From Gyromitra esculenta (taxonomy: Eukaryota > Ascomycota > Pezizomycetes > Pezizales > Discinaceae), in the NCBI GenBank assembly GCA_038503075.1, contig JBCAML010000002.1, positions 1,054,001 through 1,118,000 of the forward strand: DNA of 64,000 nt. The letters run 5' to 3'. Below, piece by piece: positions 51,001 through 63,300 of this stretch (position 1 is the stretch's first letter; each line of letters begins with the position of its first letter). Both the position numbers and the translations under genes were made by a program. The notes under the pieces were generated by a model, which was not told where the DNA came from, made no database searches, and saw only the letters and a list, made by a program, of their open reading frames with translations.

Positions 51001-52581
51001 TTGCACGAACAGGATGAAGTTGAAGCACCTGCTGTGCCCGTTAAGAACACCGTTGCAAACCGGAGACCGTCAGAGAACCCAGCAGTTTCAAAGCCGTCTT
51101 CGTTTATCTCAAGGAGAAATGGTGATGATTTGAAGATTGAGACTTCGCCGAGGTCGCCACCTACTTCTTCGGATGATTTGCTATCTCCTCTCGAGAGTCC
51201 ACGAAATCCTGAAGATCCATCCCAGCTATTTAGTGGATTCTTTATGGGTCCGTCAGTTAAGACATCAAAGTTGGATTTAGATATCATGGGTATCTTGTCA
51301 TTGAATCACCCATCCACTGCCGAAAACGCCAAGACTTTGAAAGTAGATCTCTCGGAGATTACCGGATTTGGGAAGCTGCAGCCTGTTCCTCAACAGCTCG
51401 AGAATGTGTTATTTGAGGAGAGCATGTATGTTTGTGTTCATACATTTGAGGCTGCATCGGGCATGAGAGGGAAGGAGGTATACTTTTGGAGTGGGGATAA
51501 GGTCTCGGAACCTGCAGTGGAGGATGCACTTCTGTTTGCACGAAAGATGGCAAGGGATAATGACGGGAAATTGGTAAGAATACTCTCGAAACTTAATTGA
51601 GGCTGTAAAAATTTACTAAAACTATAACAGATCCGTCTGAGACAAGGACGGGAGACCTCCGCTTTCTTTGGCGCACTTGGTGGGATAGTCATCACAAGGC
51701 GTGGGTCTCGTTCAAAGATGATCATAGAAAATCCTTTCGTACTCTGCGCACGCCATTGCATGGGGAGCATTGTGCTGGATGAGGTCGACTGTAAAGCATC
51801 AAGTCTCTGCTCCGGATTCCCATTCGTTGTTTCAGCTAAGGGTCAAGTATTTTTGTGGAGAGGTAGAGGCTCCACGGCAGAAGAAGTGGGCGTTGCTCGT
51901 CTCGTCGCGTTCGACATGTCCGGAGGCGAAGTTCAAGAAATTGATGAGAACGGTGAACCAGACATGTTCTTCGAGATTTTAGATGGTAGTAGCGAGGATC
52001 GGGCTTCTGCGGATTATTGGCACTTGAAACCTGCCCACAAATCGTATTCTACGAGGCTTTTCAAGATCGATTTGGAATCCCGGGCTAAGGTATGGACAAA
52101 ATTTGATACTTAAATGTGAGACATTCGTGGCTGATTTTTCATTCAAGGTGATCGAGGTTTCACCCTATTGTCAATCAGATTTGAACCAGTCAGAGATCTA
52201 CGTTGTAGATGCCTTTTTTGAACTTTATATGTACGTTTGATGACTTCATTTGTCTTGCCTTCAGAAGTATAGGCGAAGCGAGGCATTGTGCTGATATCTT
52301 ACCATAGAGTTCTCGGTGCCAACTCGCAATCTAAGAGGGCTGAGTTCCAATCGGCACTACAGTTCGCGCAAGAATACGCTATTCTCGCCGCGTCTGTTGA
52401 CGACCGACCGTTCATCCCTGTTAGTAGTGTTATCGTGGGCGGTGCACCAAGGGAGTTTAAAGTATTGTTCCGGAACTGGCAAGATGCGAAGATCCCGACT
52501 AGTTGGCAACCATCGCGGAAACCGAGCTTACGGCTTGTGGGCTTAACCGCTGCCATGGAGGCCATGAAGGTCATTGAATAG
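48072..52581 (+). CDS. DUF4045 and gelsolin-repeat protein
   Basis: Large, mostly disordered protein of 1388 aa. Exons 48072-48219, 48296-50430, 50506-51573, 51631-52089, 52148-52230 and 52308-52581. A short N-terminal helix (VNEFLQRIRELGDKRD...) precedes a long Ser/Pro/Lys-rich DUF4045-type region with WSPTKSSWLETALKK, KPFTPP, ALEKKFPDPMGP and HMTKARARGPKRRAPT, the last spanning intron 2. The C-terminal third holds gelsolin-like repeats (VFLWRGRGSTAEE, VYFWSGDKVSEPAVEDALLF, IYVVDAFFELYIVLG, EYAILAASVDDRPFIPVS). Gelsolin repeats bind actin in other proteins; for this fungal family that remains an inference. A 13-residue segment is duplicated (LRPSGSLDTVKP, twice, 49720-49790). The 148-bp first exon is short but in phase. 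Confidence 0.9.
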
Positions 52582-53407
52582 AGTTACTCGTATCGGAAGA
52601 ATTATAAACGGCGTTGATGACGGGCACGAATAAACGGTATTGGGATTGGCATGAAGCGGGTTGGAACTTTCACTTCCTTTGGCACTGGGAGGCTTATCAG
52701 TTTTTTTTATATTTCTTATTTTTGTCTGTATACGGTACCTTCCCTACTTTCCCTTTTTTTTGCCTGCGGAATTTTTTCTCTTACCTTGTGCGGGGCGTTC
52801 CAAATACCTCAGTTTTTCTGTATTATTAAAAGTTCAAACTCGGCGCTTGAAGCATATTGCATTGCGGGGTGGCTTCTTTCGGCTTTCTGGATAGCGGTTA
52901 ATGCGGATTTTGCACTTGTACTTTTGGGGCGCTTTCCTTTTTATAGATCACATGACGTTTGTTGTCCCTGGACGTTTCAGGAACATGCCATTTTTGTCAG
53001 TCAGGTGATCAATCCATACTAATCACGATTTCTAGCAAAAGCCTTAAAAAGCAAATATGGTTCGCATAGAGTATTGTTTTTGTGCGTTGCTTGAAAACAA
53101 AATTCCTTGTTATTCGTCTAGCTAGTCGTACATCTAGCCATGTCAACACGCTAGATGTCGCAAGCAAAGAAAGAAAGAAACTAATGACATGAAAAGTCGT
53201 GAGAGGAGAAAGTAATTAGTATCTATCGTACGGCAAACGCATACACCGTATGATTGCCACTTGCTGGAAATAAAGAAAACAAAACTATCTATCCTAATCA
53301 GCAGGTCTTCTTTTCGTAGCCTTTCCTCGTTTCTATATACACATTCCAGTCCAAACACCAATCCACCACCTCCGGCTGAACCTCCCTCTTAATTTTGAAC
53401 TTTTTGA
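52582..53407. other. intergenic between convergent 3' ends
   Basis: T-rich 3' flanks of the gelsolin-repeat gene and ALO1. No gene seen. Confidence 0.75.
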
Positions 53408-55222
53408 TCATGGGAGAAGATTTTTCTTCAGCCAGTCACTCGCAAATACCCTCTCCGGATCCAACTCCTCTCGGAGCTTAATCCATTCTTCCATCTTTGG
53501 ATACATCCCCCAAAGCTCCTCCTTCGCTACAGTCGTAAAGTTCTTTGCCCAATGTGGCTTCCCGCCCATGTCCTTCATAAGGAATTCAAACGCTTCATAA
53601 TATCTCTCCCACTCCGGCGGATTCCGCAAGAAGGGTCTATACAGCGTGGCATTGAGATATAGTGTGGGACCTGTCTGACAGGACTGGTCGAGCCATGGTT
53701 TTTCGGTCTGGATGGTGGTGTTGGCAACACGGACCTCGATAGGAGCGTGCACGTAAATTCCGCGAGGAGAAAAGGGAATACCGGATCCTTTTTGATCACC
53801 AGCGAGCCAAGCCTGTAGGCGACGTATGGCTTCAGGGCCCTTTTCGAGGGGAATTGCCCACTGTTTTTTGAAGTTAGTATTTTGTTTTAATAGAGAAAGG
53901 ATAGCGGAGAATGTAAGAATCAAGTACCGTGTTTCACGGCACAACGAGAACAATTGAGTTTTTCTTTCCTTCTTTCTACAAATCCTGTATGGAATTCCAA
54001 GTTCTCATGATACTATAAAGCAAAGCAAAGGGGATTGGGGATATCCTTCCCCACATTCCACATTTTCTTTCTCTCCCTTTTCCTTCTGAAAACTGAGTAC
54101 ACAATTTCTTTTTAGGTTGATCAAGGGATGGTATGGGACTCAATTGGGGAAGGGAAAAGGAGTGAAAAAACGAGTGATATTTACCTCATTGACGAATTGT
54201 GAGAATAAGCAATCCATTGTTAGTGCCTCATAACTCTTTTGGACAGCAGAACCCGTTTCTCCCTCTTCCCATCCATACTGCATGTAAAACACATATCGTT
54301 CTACTATCGGCATAAATGGTGGTACCCAGGTTGCAATATACAACATAAGTTCGTATGAGAATCTCCCGAGACTTGCTGCGTACCAACTCGGTGGTCTTTC
54401 TCTCAATGGCTTGTCGGTTTTATCCGCTTGCCAGACTATCGACCGCCCAGAATAAGGAAACCACCAGACCCTCACGAATTCCTCTTTTGTCCACAAGTCT
54501 TTATTCCATGCATCTAGCATTCGTGGGGTAGTTACAATCTCCTGGTGCCACTCAAGATTGTATGCAGGGACTGCTTGAAACGTGACATGCGTGACGATAC
54601 CCAAGCCCCCCAACGAAACTAACGCCGCATGATACAGATCTCTGTTTTCGTATGGACTACACCTCACGGATTCCCCATTGGCCAACATAAGTGTAATACC
54701 AATAATGGCTTGCGACAAAGTCCCATGCCTTAAACTTGAGCCGTGCGTATTTGTCGCAATAGCACCAGCAACCGATTGTGCCGTAATGCTCCCTAGATTT
54801 GGCATAGCCCATCCGCGCTTCTCCAATTCCTCAGCAAGCTGGAATAGCCTTATACCTGCTTCGAGTTCTAGCTGCAACTCCTCCTTGTGCTCAGCAACAA
54901 CGGCTGAGAATCCGTCCAGGTTCACCATCCATGACGAGGTGCAAGTTAGGTCAGATGGGGAGTGGCCAGACCCAACGACAATAATCTGCTTGCCGCATTG
55001 GCGAGCAAGGTTAACGATCAGGCGAATCTCTGCTTCTGATTCAGGCTGGAGGTAGAGTTCAGGCCGTGCAAAGTGGGTTTTGGCCCACGTGTGATGTTTG
55101 TGGCGCAATGAGGCCCGAAATGGTGTGTGTGTTTGGGTGGCGGGGTCCCATGATAGATTCGAGATTATATCAGAGGTGTACTTGTAGTATTCCTTGTGTG
55201 CTTCGGGATCCATTCCAAGCAT
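53408..55222 (-). CDS. ALO1: D-arabinono-1,4-lactone oxidase
   Basis: Mitochondrial-membrane flavoenzyme making D-erythroascorbic acid, the fungal ascorbate analogue. Exons 55222-54185 and 53860-53408 on the minus strand give 496 aa. FAD-binding PCMH domain: HHTWAKTHFARPELYLQPES, then VVGSGHSPSDLTCTSSWM with H87, the site of covalent flavin attachment in family members. It continues with LGSITAQSVAGAIATNTHGS and LVSLGGLGIVTHVTFQAVP. The C-terminal ALO domain carries FVNEWAIPLEKGPEA across the splice, VHAPIEVRV, and the catalytic HWAK motif (about 449-452). The intron is 324 bp, far longer than neighbours. A 30-odd-residue N-terminal leader precedes the conserved FRASLRHKH start. Confidence 0.94.
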
Positions 55223-58200
55223 TTTGGTCGGGCGTGTCGTTGAGGTGGAAAGGAATTGGAGAGGCGCCAGGTATAGTTTTAGTGCAAGCCTAGTGGGAGT
55301 TGGATGTGGCAGAATGAATCAAACAGTACCGCCAACACGGAAACGGTAATGCAGTCCTGTAGCACTATAGAAGGATATATATGGAAACAACGGGAGATGT
55401 GAGGACGAAGAGAAGATGAAGAAACTGCAGAGGAGGAGGAGAAGCAAGAGAAGGAGTAGAAGGAAGCTGATGGAGAAGAGATATGTATGCAAATGCAAAG
55501 GGGGTAGTAGTGGTTAGTTATGTGGTCACTTGCTCAACCTCATCGTCCTCCTCCTCCTCCTCTCCTCTGGATAGAAACTATCACATTCGACAAAACTTCC
55601 ATTGGTCTAGTGACCTCAAGACATTCCACCACTTGGCGCATCGCATCGCATCGCATCGCATTTCGCATCCCGCGTACCGGGCATCGCACCGCATGGCACA
55701 TTCGCTGTAAGCGGAATTCTCGGCTTGCCGGCGATGAGGGCGTGGTGCGATAATTGCGGGCGATTACTTCTCATGGCGAGCATAAGTCAAAACATGCAGT
55801 AGAATAGATATAGTACGCTGACGAGCATGCAATGCAGAGAAGACGGTGCGATCCTGTGCGCGTGCCCTACCTATCGAGTCCTGGTCAGGGTTTGGTAAGT
55901 TTCTTGCTTGTTGGGCAAAGGTATAGTAAGACAACGTGTCCAATAAACGATGCGGCAATCGTAAAATGATCTAAAAAACGAGGTATCTTTTAGATGAAAT
56001 GATTGGTTTTAAAGACATCACCAATGGGTGTTGATCGAATAATGAGCATCGCATCCCCAGCAGTTCCTCAGTTGGGACGGCTGCAGTCGCTGACCTGCTA
56101 CATATAATTCGCTGCTGCATGGCAGATAAAGTATTCACACTCCTTCTCCGACTTCATTACATATGTCATCTTGCTAGCAGTGTCACAGTACCAGTAGAAA
56201 TACCTACTTACTGTACGCACTGACATGTCATGTCACCCTGCTGCCAGAATTTCCTAGGCTGCGCGCTCAGCTCGCCAAACTTCCAGTTTTCCGCGCGAGT
56301 CTGCGGGGGCGAGTGTTGTTTCTGGTACTACGACGATGACGACACAGTTGATTTCTATCGACTTTAAATCTATTGTACGATCAGACAGAAATCCTTGTTT
56401 GCTCTAAAAGTGGGGAACTTCTCACGGGTAGTACCCTGTAAGATATAGGGTCTTCCCTCCCCCCTCCAGGTATGGATATTTTTCTGGGAGATACAAGAGA
56501 AACAATCATTTAAATGGTTGGTATTGGTGATATCTCCAGCGGGGTAAGGGATCTGTAAATTTACCATACTGGATTTGTATCTCATCACAGATCCATTTGA
56601 CCAACACGGCATGTTCTGAATTATTAATCTGCAGGGAATTCAAAAGAAGGCGAGGGGAAGAAACCAGACGAACGGAGGGCACTTTGCGAAATTTCCCAGG
56701 ATGCGGTTCCGTGAGACTGGCACTGATGTAGTCTCACTCAGAAAGAAAAAAAAAAGCAGAGACGAGGCTCAAAAAGGGACCAGCTTAGGCTGCAGCGCTG
56801 ATTCCCATTCCCATATCATTTTTTCGGCAGACGGAGGGTAAATCGGTGGCACCCAACATCACCGCTGCCGGGAATCCCTGCATACGTGTGTGCCCGAGTA
56901 ACTGCCGGCTTCTTGAGGGAGGCGCAAGGCACAGATCAGCGAACGTGATCGAGGAAAGTCGCAGCGTCTTGTCTGTGTTTGCATTTGCTGGGTCAGTGAT
57001 CCCAGCTTCTCTAGATCTTAACCCCAAGGAAGTAAGGAGCGAAGTCTTTGGTTAAATTCAGACTCCAAGCACCGAGGCTTCAAGTATGTTCTTCACAGTC
57101 CCTATAGTCTAAGCCACTCTATCCGCGAAGGGTGTCGAACAGCCGCATCAAGTGAATACTTCTGTGCTCTGGTTCTGGTTTATCATAGTTTAGCACTCGT
57201 TAGACAAGCGGTACGGCACATCACAAAGCATAGAGATGAAACGCTGGTCCCTTGTAATCTGCTTTGGCCTTATGGATTTTTTCTTCAAGTACTTGAGTGT
57301 TAAAAGGCCAATGCTGGTTGGGTTGCAACAAGAGGTTGGTCCATGAATCCAGCCAATCAGCCGGCTGCCAAACGTGGCGTATGATCAAGACCTGGTTTCT
57401 ATAAGAGGCCTAATGTTGAGAGGAGGAGGGATGTTTTAAGTAGCGGGTGGGTGGGTGGGTGGTGCAGGTTTGCATGGTCGTACCTAATATTTTGACGACT
57501 TTACGGGGCACCTGAGTTTCTTCTACCGGAAACGACATAGCTAAGCCAATGGGGCTTCTAACTATACTTACACCTCCAATAACGCCCATGATGAGTCTTG
57601 TGCTTATCGGGCTTCTTTCATTCCAGAAGTCGAAGATGACAACCGGCCCTATGTCGCGCATGACAGGACATAGGCGCCACAGCAGATCAGCCCTTTATTT
57701 AATTATTTGATCCCGATTAGGTAAATATTCCCTTTTCACTTAAAAAGAATCTATTTTTCAGTGGTAATTGATTGAAGGATCAACAATAACTGCAGAATCC
57801 GCTGTGAATTTCTCACGAGATATTAGAGAAATTAATCTTTAAAGTCGCTCAAATTACAAGTACTGCAAAGACTGCCTCGTACGACTACAGGGCCGCTTAG
57901 GTTCGGCCTCCGAAATCGCTAAAGTCCTATATATTGCATTATTGTAGTTATGGTGACTACATGTAGCTAGATGGTTGTACAAGTAACCTCCGTTTCGTCT
58001 ACCAATCCTTGTAGCAAATCTATTTGTTCCTCCAACGTTCAAGCAACACCATTCTAGAGCTAAACCCTCACACCGAACATAAAAAACACAGGCGATTCTA
58101 TTTTCTCTAAAGGTTAAGAAGCACATAATCCCCTTGTTCTCAGTTTGTGTCGAATAGAGGAGTTTTTCCAGAGTAATTTTGTAGCGGGTTCGAGGCTTAC

Positions 58201-59030
58201 TGCGACTGTTTCTAATGGCATAACCACCAACGTCCAAATTTCGACTTCTGTGACTAACTCATCCTTGAACGTCAACCCGTTGAAGAAACCCAGCCCAACC
58301 CAGCCAAGCTTCACCCTAGAAATTGGAGACGAAATGGCGAATCCATCTTGTTCTAGCTAAAGCAAGTGACCTATTGAAACATCTGTTCCATCACGTCCAT
58401 CCCCCCGGTTCCGCATCATCTCACGCCTCGTTTGCAACTGGGGCTTGACCACCACTGATCAGGTACGGCCATTTGTGCCATTTGCCTGATTTTTGTCTTG
58501 TTTTGGATTCTTTTCACGAAAGCTATTCCTTATTTTGACGAGAATCCTCGTCAATACCCGAGCCTTGGCTGTGCGTTTTAGCGGGGCGGTCCTTCAGTGC
58601 CAGCCGGAAGGCTATGAAGGAAGGCAGCACAGAAAGCCCTGACGATGGCGCCCAAAAAAATACCCAGTCCAGTATGAGGTGACCTTACGGCAAGCTCCAT
58701 AGTGATTCTTAATGCACATTGGCTGGGGTAAGTGGTTTCCATCCTTCTTTCCTTACTTTGCTCGAATAAAAAAACAAAAAGCCCAAGGCGTATATAATCC
58801 TGCCCCCGTCCAACGAACGGACCCCATCTTGTTTACCCTCTACAGAAAGAAGAGTTAGAGCAGCTGAACCGTGCGTGGATATTGTCTCTCGAATACATAG
58901 TCCTACAATCATCAAGCCAACCCAAAAGCGGATTATTTCTCCACATTATATTATATCCTTCCTTTTTTCCCCCCTCACCATCTGCCTGCAGCTTAGTGGA
59001 TTCCATCAATTTTTTTTCTTTCCATATATC
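55223..59030. other. intergenic, divergent promoters of ALO1 and NmrA-like gene
   Basis: No gene recognised in 3.8 kb. (CGCAT)5 at 55637, TCC-rich tract at 55546-55565, GGGT repeats near 57448-57462, TACATGTA at 57958. ORFs are short and unrecognised. Confidence 0.6.
55637..55661. repeat. (CGCAT)5 pentanucleotide microsatellite
   Basis: Five exact units, followed by degenerate CGCATCC copies. It is the reverse complement of the unit repeated at 20151. Confidence 0.9.
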
Positions 59031-60335
59031 ATGTCTTCATCATATAGACCAGTAGTTGCAATCGCCGGCCTGAATGGTGCCTTGGGCCAAGCTACTCTTG
59101 ATGCACTTCTTTCAACCCAGTTTATGTCCAGTTTTCAGTTACCTATAAGAGTTCTGATGAGAACACCGATAAATTTCCAAGGCCATGTTTATCCAGCTGG
59201 AATGGTAGAATATCACTCTCCTATCTTTTGCCTTTGGTTACATTTTTATGTTCCTATTTGTGCGTTAGCATTTCATTCAGGGTAGTGACTGATATTCGAG
59301 GATTATCTAGGCCCAATATCTAGGGGTTGATTATGAAAACCCAGATATCTTGGACGATGCGTTGGAAAATGTTGATGTTGTCATAAATCTCCTTGGAAGT
59401 ATGTCTGACATTCCCCTGCCCTCCTCGGAAGGGTGTTTTTTTTTTTATAAATATTTTTACGCCCAGTTTCATCTGGTTCCCCTGTTCCCTATTCAATAAT
59501 CGGGTACTCGCTCGTTTCGAGTTTGCAATTCTGTCTTTATTCAAGCGATCGAAGTCAATGCGCATCGTTGTAGCAGGCTGAGGCTGACATGTGCGCATTA
59601 AGTGTATCCAAGATCGTGGATTAGCCTTGGCGACGCTGCCTATCGATGTGGTGCTAAACTATACATCCCTTCTGAATTGTAAGTGATTTATGGAATACAT
59701 ATAATTGACGTATTTCGCCAATTGATCCTTTGGTTCTCTTACTAACGTTTTAATTTCCACTATGTAGTGGTCCTGACCATCGGCTCTTCAACTTTCAATC
59801 TCCATTCGCGTGTAAAGCAGAGCAATCGAAGCGTGCACGGGAGGATAACATCAAGACAGTTCAGATATTCTGTGGTATGCTCATGGAGTGGGTCATACCT
59901 TCGGGCAGCTGGTTTGGCGTAGACCTTCCAAATCGACGAATTGATGTCGTTGTTCCGGCCGGGCGCCCGGAGCCTAAAGTCTCATTTACGTCGATTGGTG
60001 ATGTTGCCCTGGCAATTGCATCTGTTGCCAGGCTGGTACCAAATACGCTTCCTGACGTGATCCATATTGCTGGGGACTCCTGTACTTTGCGCCAACTAGG
60101 GGAGTATTGGGAGAGCCTTACGAGGGCAAGGGTGCATACCGCGGCAACGGATCTGGCCACCTTCAAGAAATCTGTTCTTGAGAGAAACTCCTCGAATGTT
60201 GCCCATTACTACCGATTGGCGGCTGGTGAAGGAATGTTAGATTACAGCACAAAACAGGCCAATGCTTGGTTGAGTGCACACACTGGAGTACAATGGCAGT
60301 GGAAAAGCATCCAGCAGCTAATAACTGGTAAATAG
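59031..60335 (+). CDS. NmrA-like / isoflavone reductase-like NAD(P)-binding protein
   Basis: Atypical short-chain dehydrogenase fold. Exons 59031-59204, 59311-59398, 59603-59678 and 59768-60335 encode 301 aa. The N-terminus has a strand plus Gly-rich dinucleotide motif VAIAGLNGALGQATL, then RVLMRT, a VDYENPDILDDALENVDVVI segment typical of the next strand, DAAYRCGAKLYIPSEFGPDH (the family hallmark PSEFG), and C-terminal DVALAIASVARLVP and VIHIAGDSCTLRQLGEYW. Members act as oxidoreductases or as redox-sensing regulators; a substrate cannot be assigned. The second intron (59399-59602, 204 bp) is long and its acceptor is my best choice by phase, so a few residues around LLGMYPRSWISLGDAA are uncertain. 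Confidence 0.85.
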
Positions 60336-63300
60336 TCTAGCCTGATCTTTAGTTTTTTTTTCTGCTTCTCTCCTTCCTTTTTAGAGTTTCTTTATTTCCT
60401 TTTCCTTTTCCTTTTCCTTATTTTTTTTGATCCTGCATGTTAATTAGCATTCACTTCCTTTTTTTCCTTTAATCGTTCCATAGGTCATCTAGAGTCCTGT
60501 AACTAAATGGTGTGTGTGTCAGCAAATCAGTCTTTGCGGGTGGTTACCCCGGAAAGATTAACATCTGAAATTAGACTAACGAGGAGGAAGGGAAGGGGAA
60601 ACTGAAGCGTCACTGCCGGGCAGAGCCCAGAACGGGACAGAGACGGACGGAGTAGAGGTGGATGAAGCGGAAGAAGGGAGATGCGGAGAAGATCTGAGGG
60701 TGAGACTATTGCAGTAACCAATTCAGTGTCAGTGATAGGATTGCAGGAATTAGCGACGAATCACAGGGGCATCTATGGGAACGGATCGAAGACGACGATT
60801 GGATAACGAATACCAAGAGATACGACACAACAACGAATACAACAATACTCAATGCTGATGGGATATAAATAGATTATAGATTATAGATTATAGATTTCTA
60901 GGCGTTTTTGTCATGGGATGTTTAGAGCAAAGGGGATGAGATTTGTTTTGGGGTCAATTTTACTTTCTTAGACGTTGGAGTAGGAATAGCCGGTTTATAA
61001 ATTTACCTAGCTAACTTACAATCATAGAAGCAGATTGGGGTGTGGTGGATTGGGGTGACGGTTTAATTTTTTTTGCTTTTCTTTATACTATTTATTAGTT
61101 AGATTTTCTTAATAGACTTGCTTGCATAGAGCGTGCTATCCATCTAAACAAGCACACACTGTAGTCCTAATTTGATGTTCTATTTTCTGTGGCTTTTCGC
61201 CACGCCAGTTTGAAAATTTCGTAGGCTAGAGGGTTTCTATCTTTAAGAATCGTGATCCAGGTGTTTTTTTTTGATATCCGCAGCATGGCTCGACTTGTAA
61301 TAGACTGGGCTGTGTTCGCTCGCTTGCTCTTTCGTACCGCTGAATCTACAACGCCCCTATATAGAGAGATAGCCGAAGCCCCCTCTCTTAATCTTGCCAA
61401 AGAGGTTGTTTCAGACTTACCCACTGATCTGTACTCCAGTGTTCATGATTCGTTAACATCTGACGGTAAGGCTGACGCTAATATTGCGGTGACGGGAAGA
61501 GGCGATCGAAGTTAGTGGTGGGGCGTAAGATTGCATATTATAGAATCTCAACGCTGGGGTGTGCAGACAGTGCAGCTGCTCTTGCTGTCGGTAACGGTGT
61601 GACGTACGTGATGGTGAGAATCGGAAGGTGGTGGAGGTTTGAGGATCCCTGGCTGGTCCGTGCGTGCATTGACAGCGGGGCTTATGGAGCCTCTTGTGTG
61701 ACCGACTAACCACATCCAACATCAACCTCACTTTCGGAATCTACTTCCAATCCCCACATCAACGCAACCGAAGATATTTTCGTTTATATAGAAGCATGGA
61801 AGCGAGTGAGAAAATATCTTCGGTTCTTAGGAAGGCGCAGCTGGCGGGAAGAAGATGTGGCTGTTGATTCTGGGCTTAGACAATGTGAGCTAGCTAGGTC
61901 TAGGGAATTCAGAAACGATGATCGCTACGGTCAAGTAAATCACGAACGGATGCAATTCAAATTCTACCTTGGGCCTGAATATGAAGATGATCAATTCCAG
62001 AGGGTAAAAATAAACTCTTCATGGTTTCAGGTAGTGTTTCTTTTTTTGGTATCCGTATCTGCTGTCGAAAACGATGTCACCTGCGCCTCATAATATGCCC
62101 CTAGCCAATATATCCTCGACAATCGTAAGCCTAATACCTAAGATTAAGAAAACAGTTGGAGAGGGGAGAATCATAATGATCGGGGTTCGGGGTCTCTTAG
62201 AAAAAAGTAACGAATTCATTACCTCTGATACAGAGGAATGGAGAATGTATGGGTATCGGAGAGCAGCGGATGATCTTCGTAGGTATTGATTAAATTGCTT
62301 CGAAAAGGCTCATTAGCTAAAACTCATTAAAATTATCCGAAAGAAAACAGAAACTGTTTGATTCCGGTTTAATTCCTTGCTAATCTCCGGGAGAATTGAA
62401 AAAGGGCTTTCAGATAAACGAGATTAAAAACGCATAGATGGACGATACATGTACTTTCGCATAGCGCCATATTTACAAGAGGGATTTAACTGGGTGGTAA
62501 AGGACACAGGTGATTTTGGTTTTCATGTACTGGATATTCTCTAGGCGCACATTAGTGTTGTACAGCTGGGTAGATAGCTAACTGGATACCTACATGTAAT
62601 ATACCAGCCGGGTAAATCCGATCATTGGTCCAGAATACATAATTGCTGTGGCACACAGACACAAAGTAAGGATCGTCTGAAACATTTTGTAAACCCAGGG
62701 ATCGATAGGGAACAAGATAAATAAATAGATATCTGGTTCCTGATATCTGTTAACCCAGGTTAGCTCATATTTGCACAGCATGACCACAGATTCCCAAATA
62801 AACCACCCTAGCTACGCGCCGCATAGCCCAGCTGCATCTACCGTCTGGGCCAACAACCGCCGCGTGGCTCACCAGCAAGATTTCCGCCATCACTAACTTT
62901 TGGTGAACTGAACCAGACTCTCTTTTGTTTCCTAACTGCGCCGCAATTTGCGATTTCTTCTCTCTCCCTGCTAAATCTAACATATAGCATGTACGCATAA
63001 TATGGGAGTAGGTGAATCTCTCACCATCCTAGAAGGGTATCTCCCTGAAGCGGTTTCCCAAAACTCTCAAGAAAACGAAGTGGTTTTATGCCTCCCATCA
63101 CGTGTTCCCCGCACTGTTCCACCATGTCTTCTCAACCTTTCACCAACCGTTATTTATTCTCACTAGGTTATTAATTAATTTCGACAAAAATTATTTTAAC
63201 ACTCTAAAAACTATTATCCCAAAAACTATGCAGCTAGAATTTGGGGAAAGGTTTTATGATTTATTTCATTTCCGGGTGTTTGCTCGGTTACTGCGGCTTT

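Noticed and set aside
61167..61515. Overlapping ORFs on both strands (85 and 87 codons), possible transposon fragment
   Set aside because: Neither translation shows reverse transcriptase, integrase or transposase motifs; not enough to call a mobile element.
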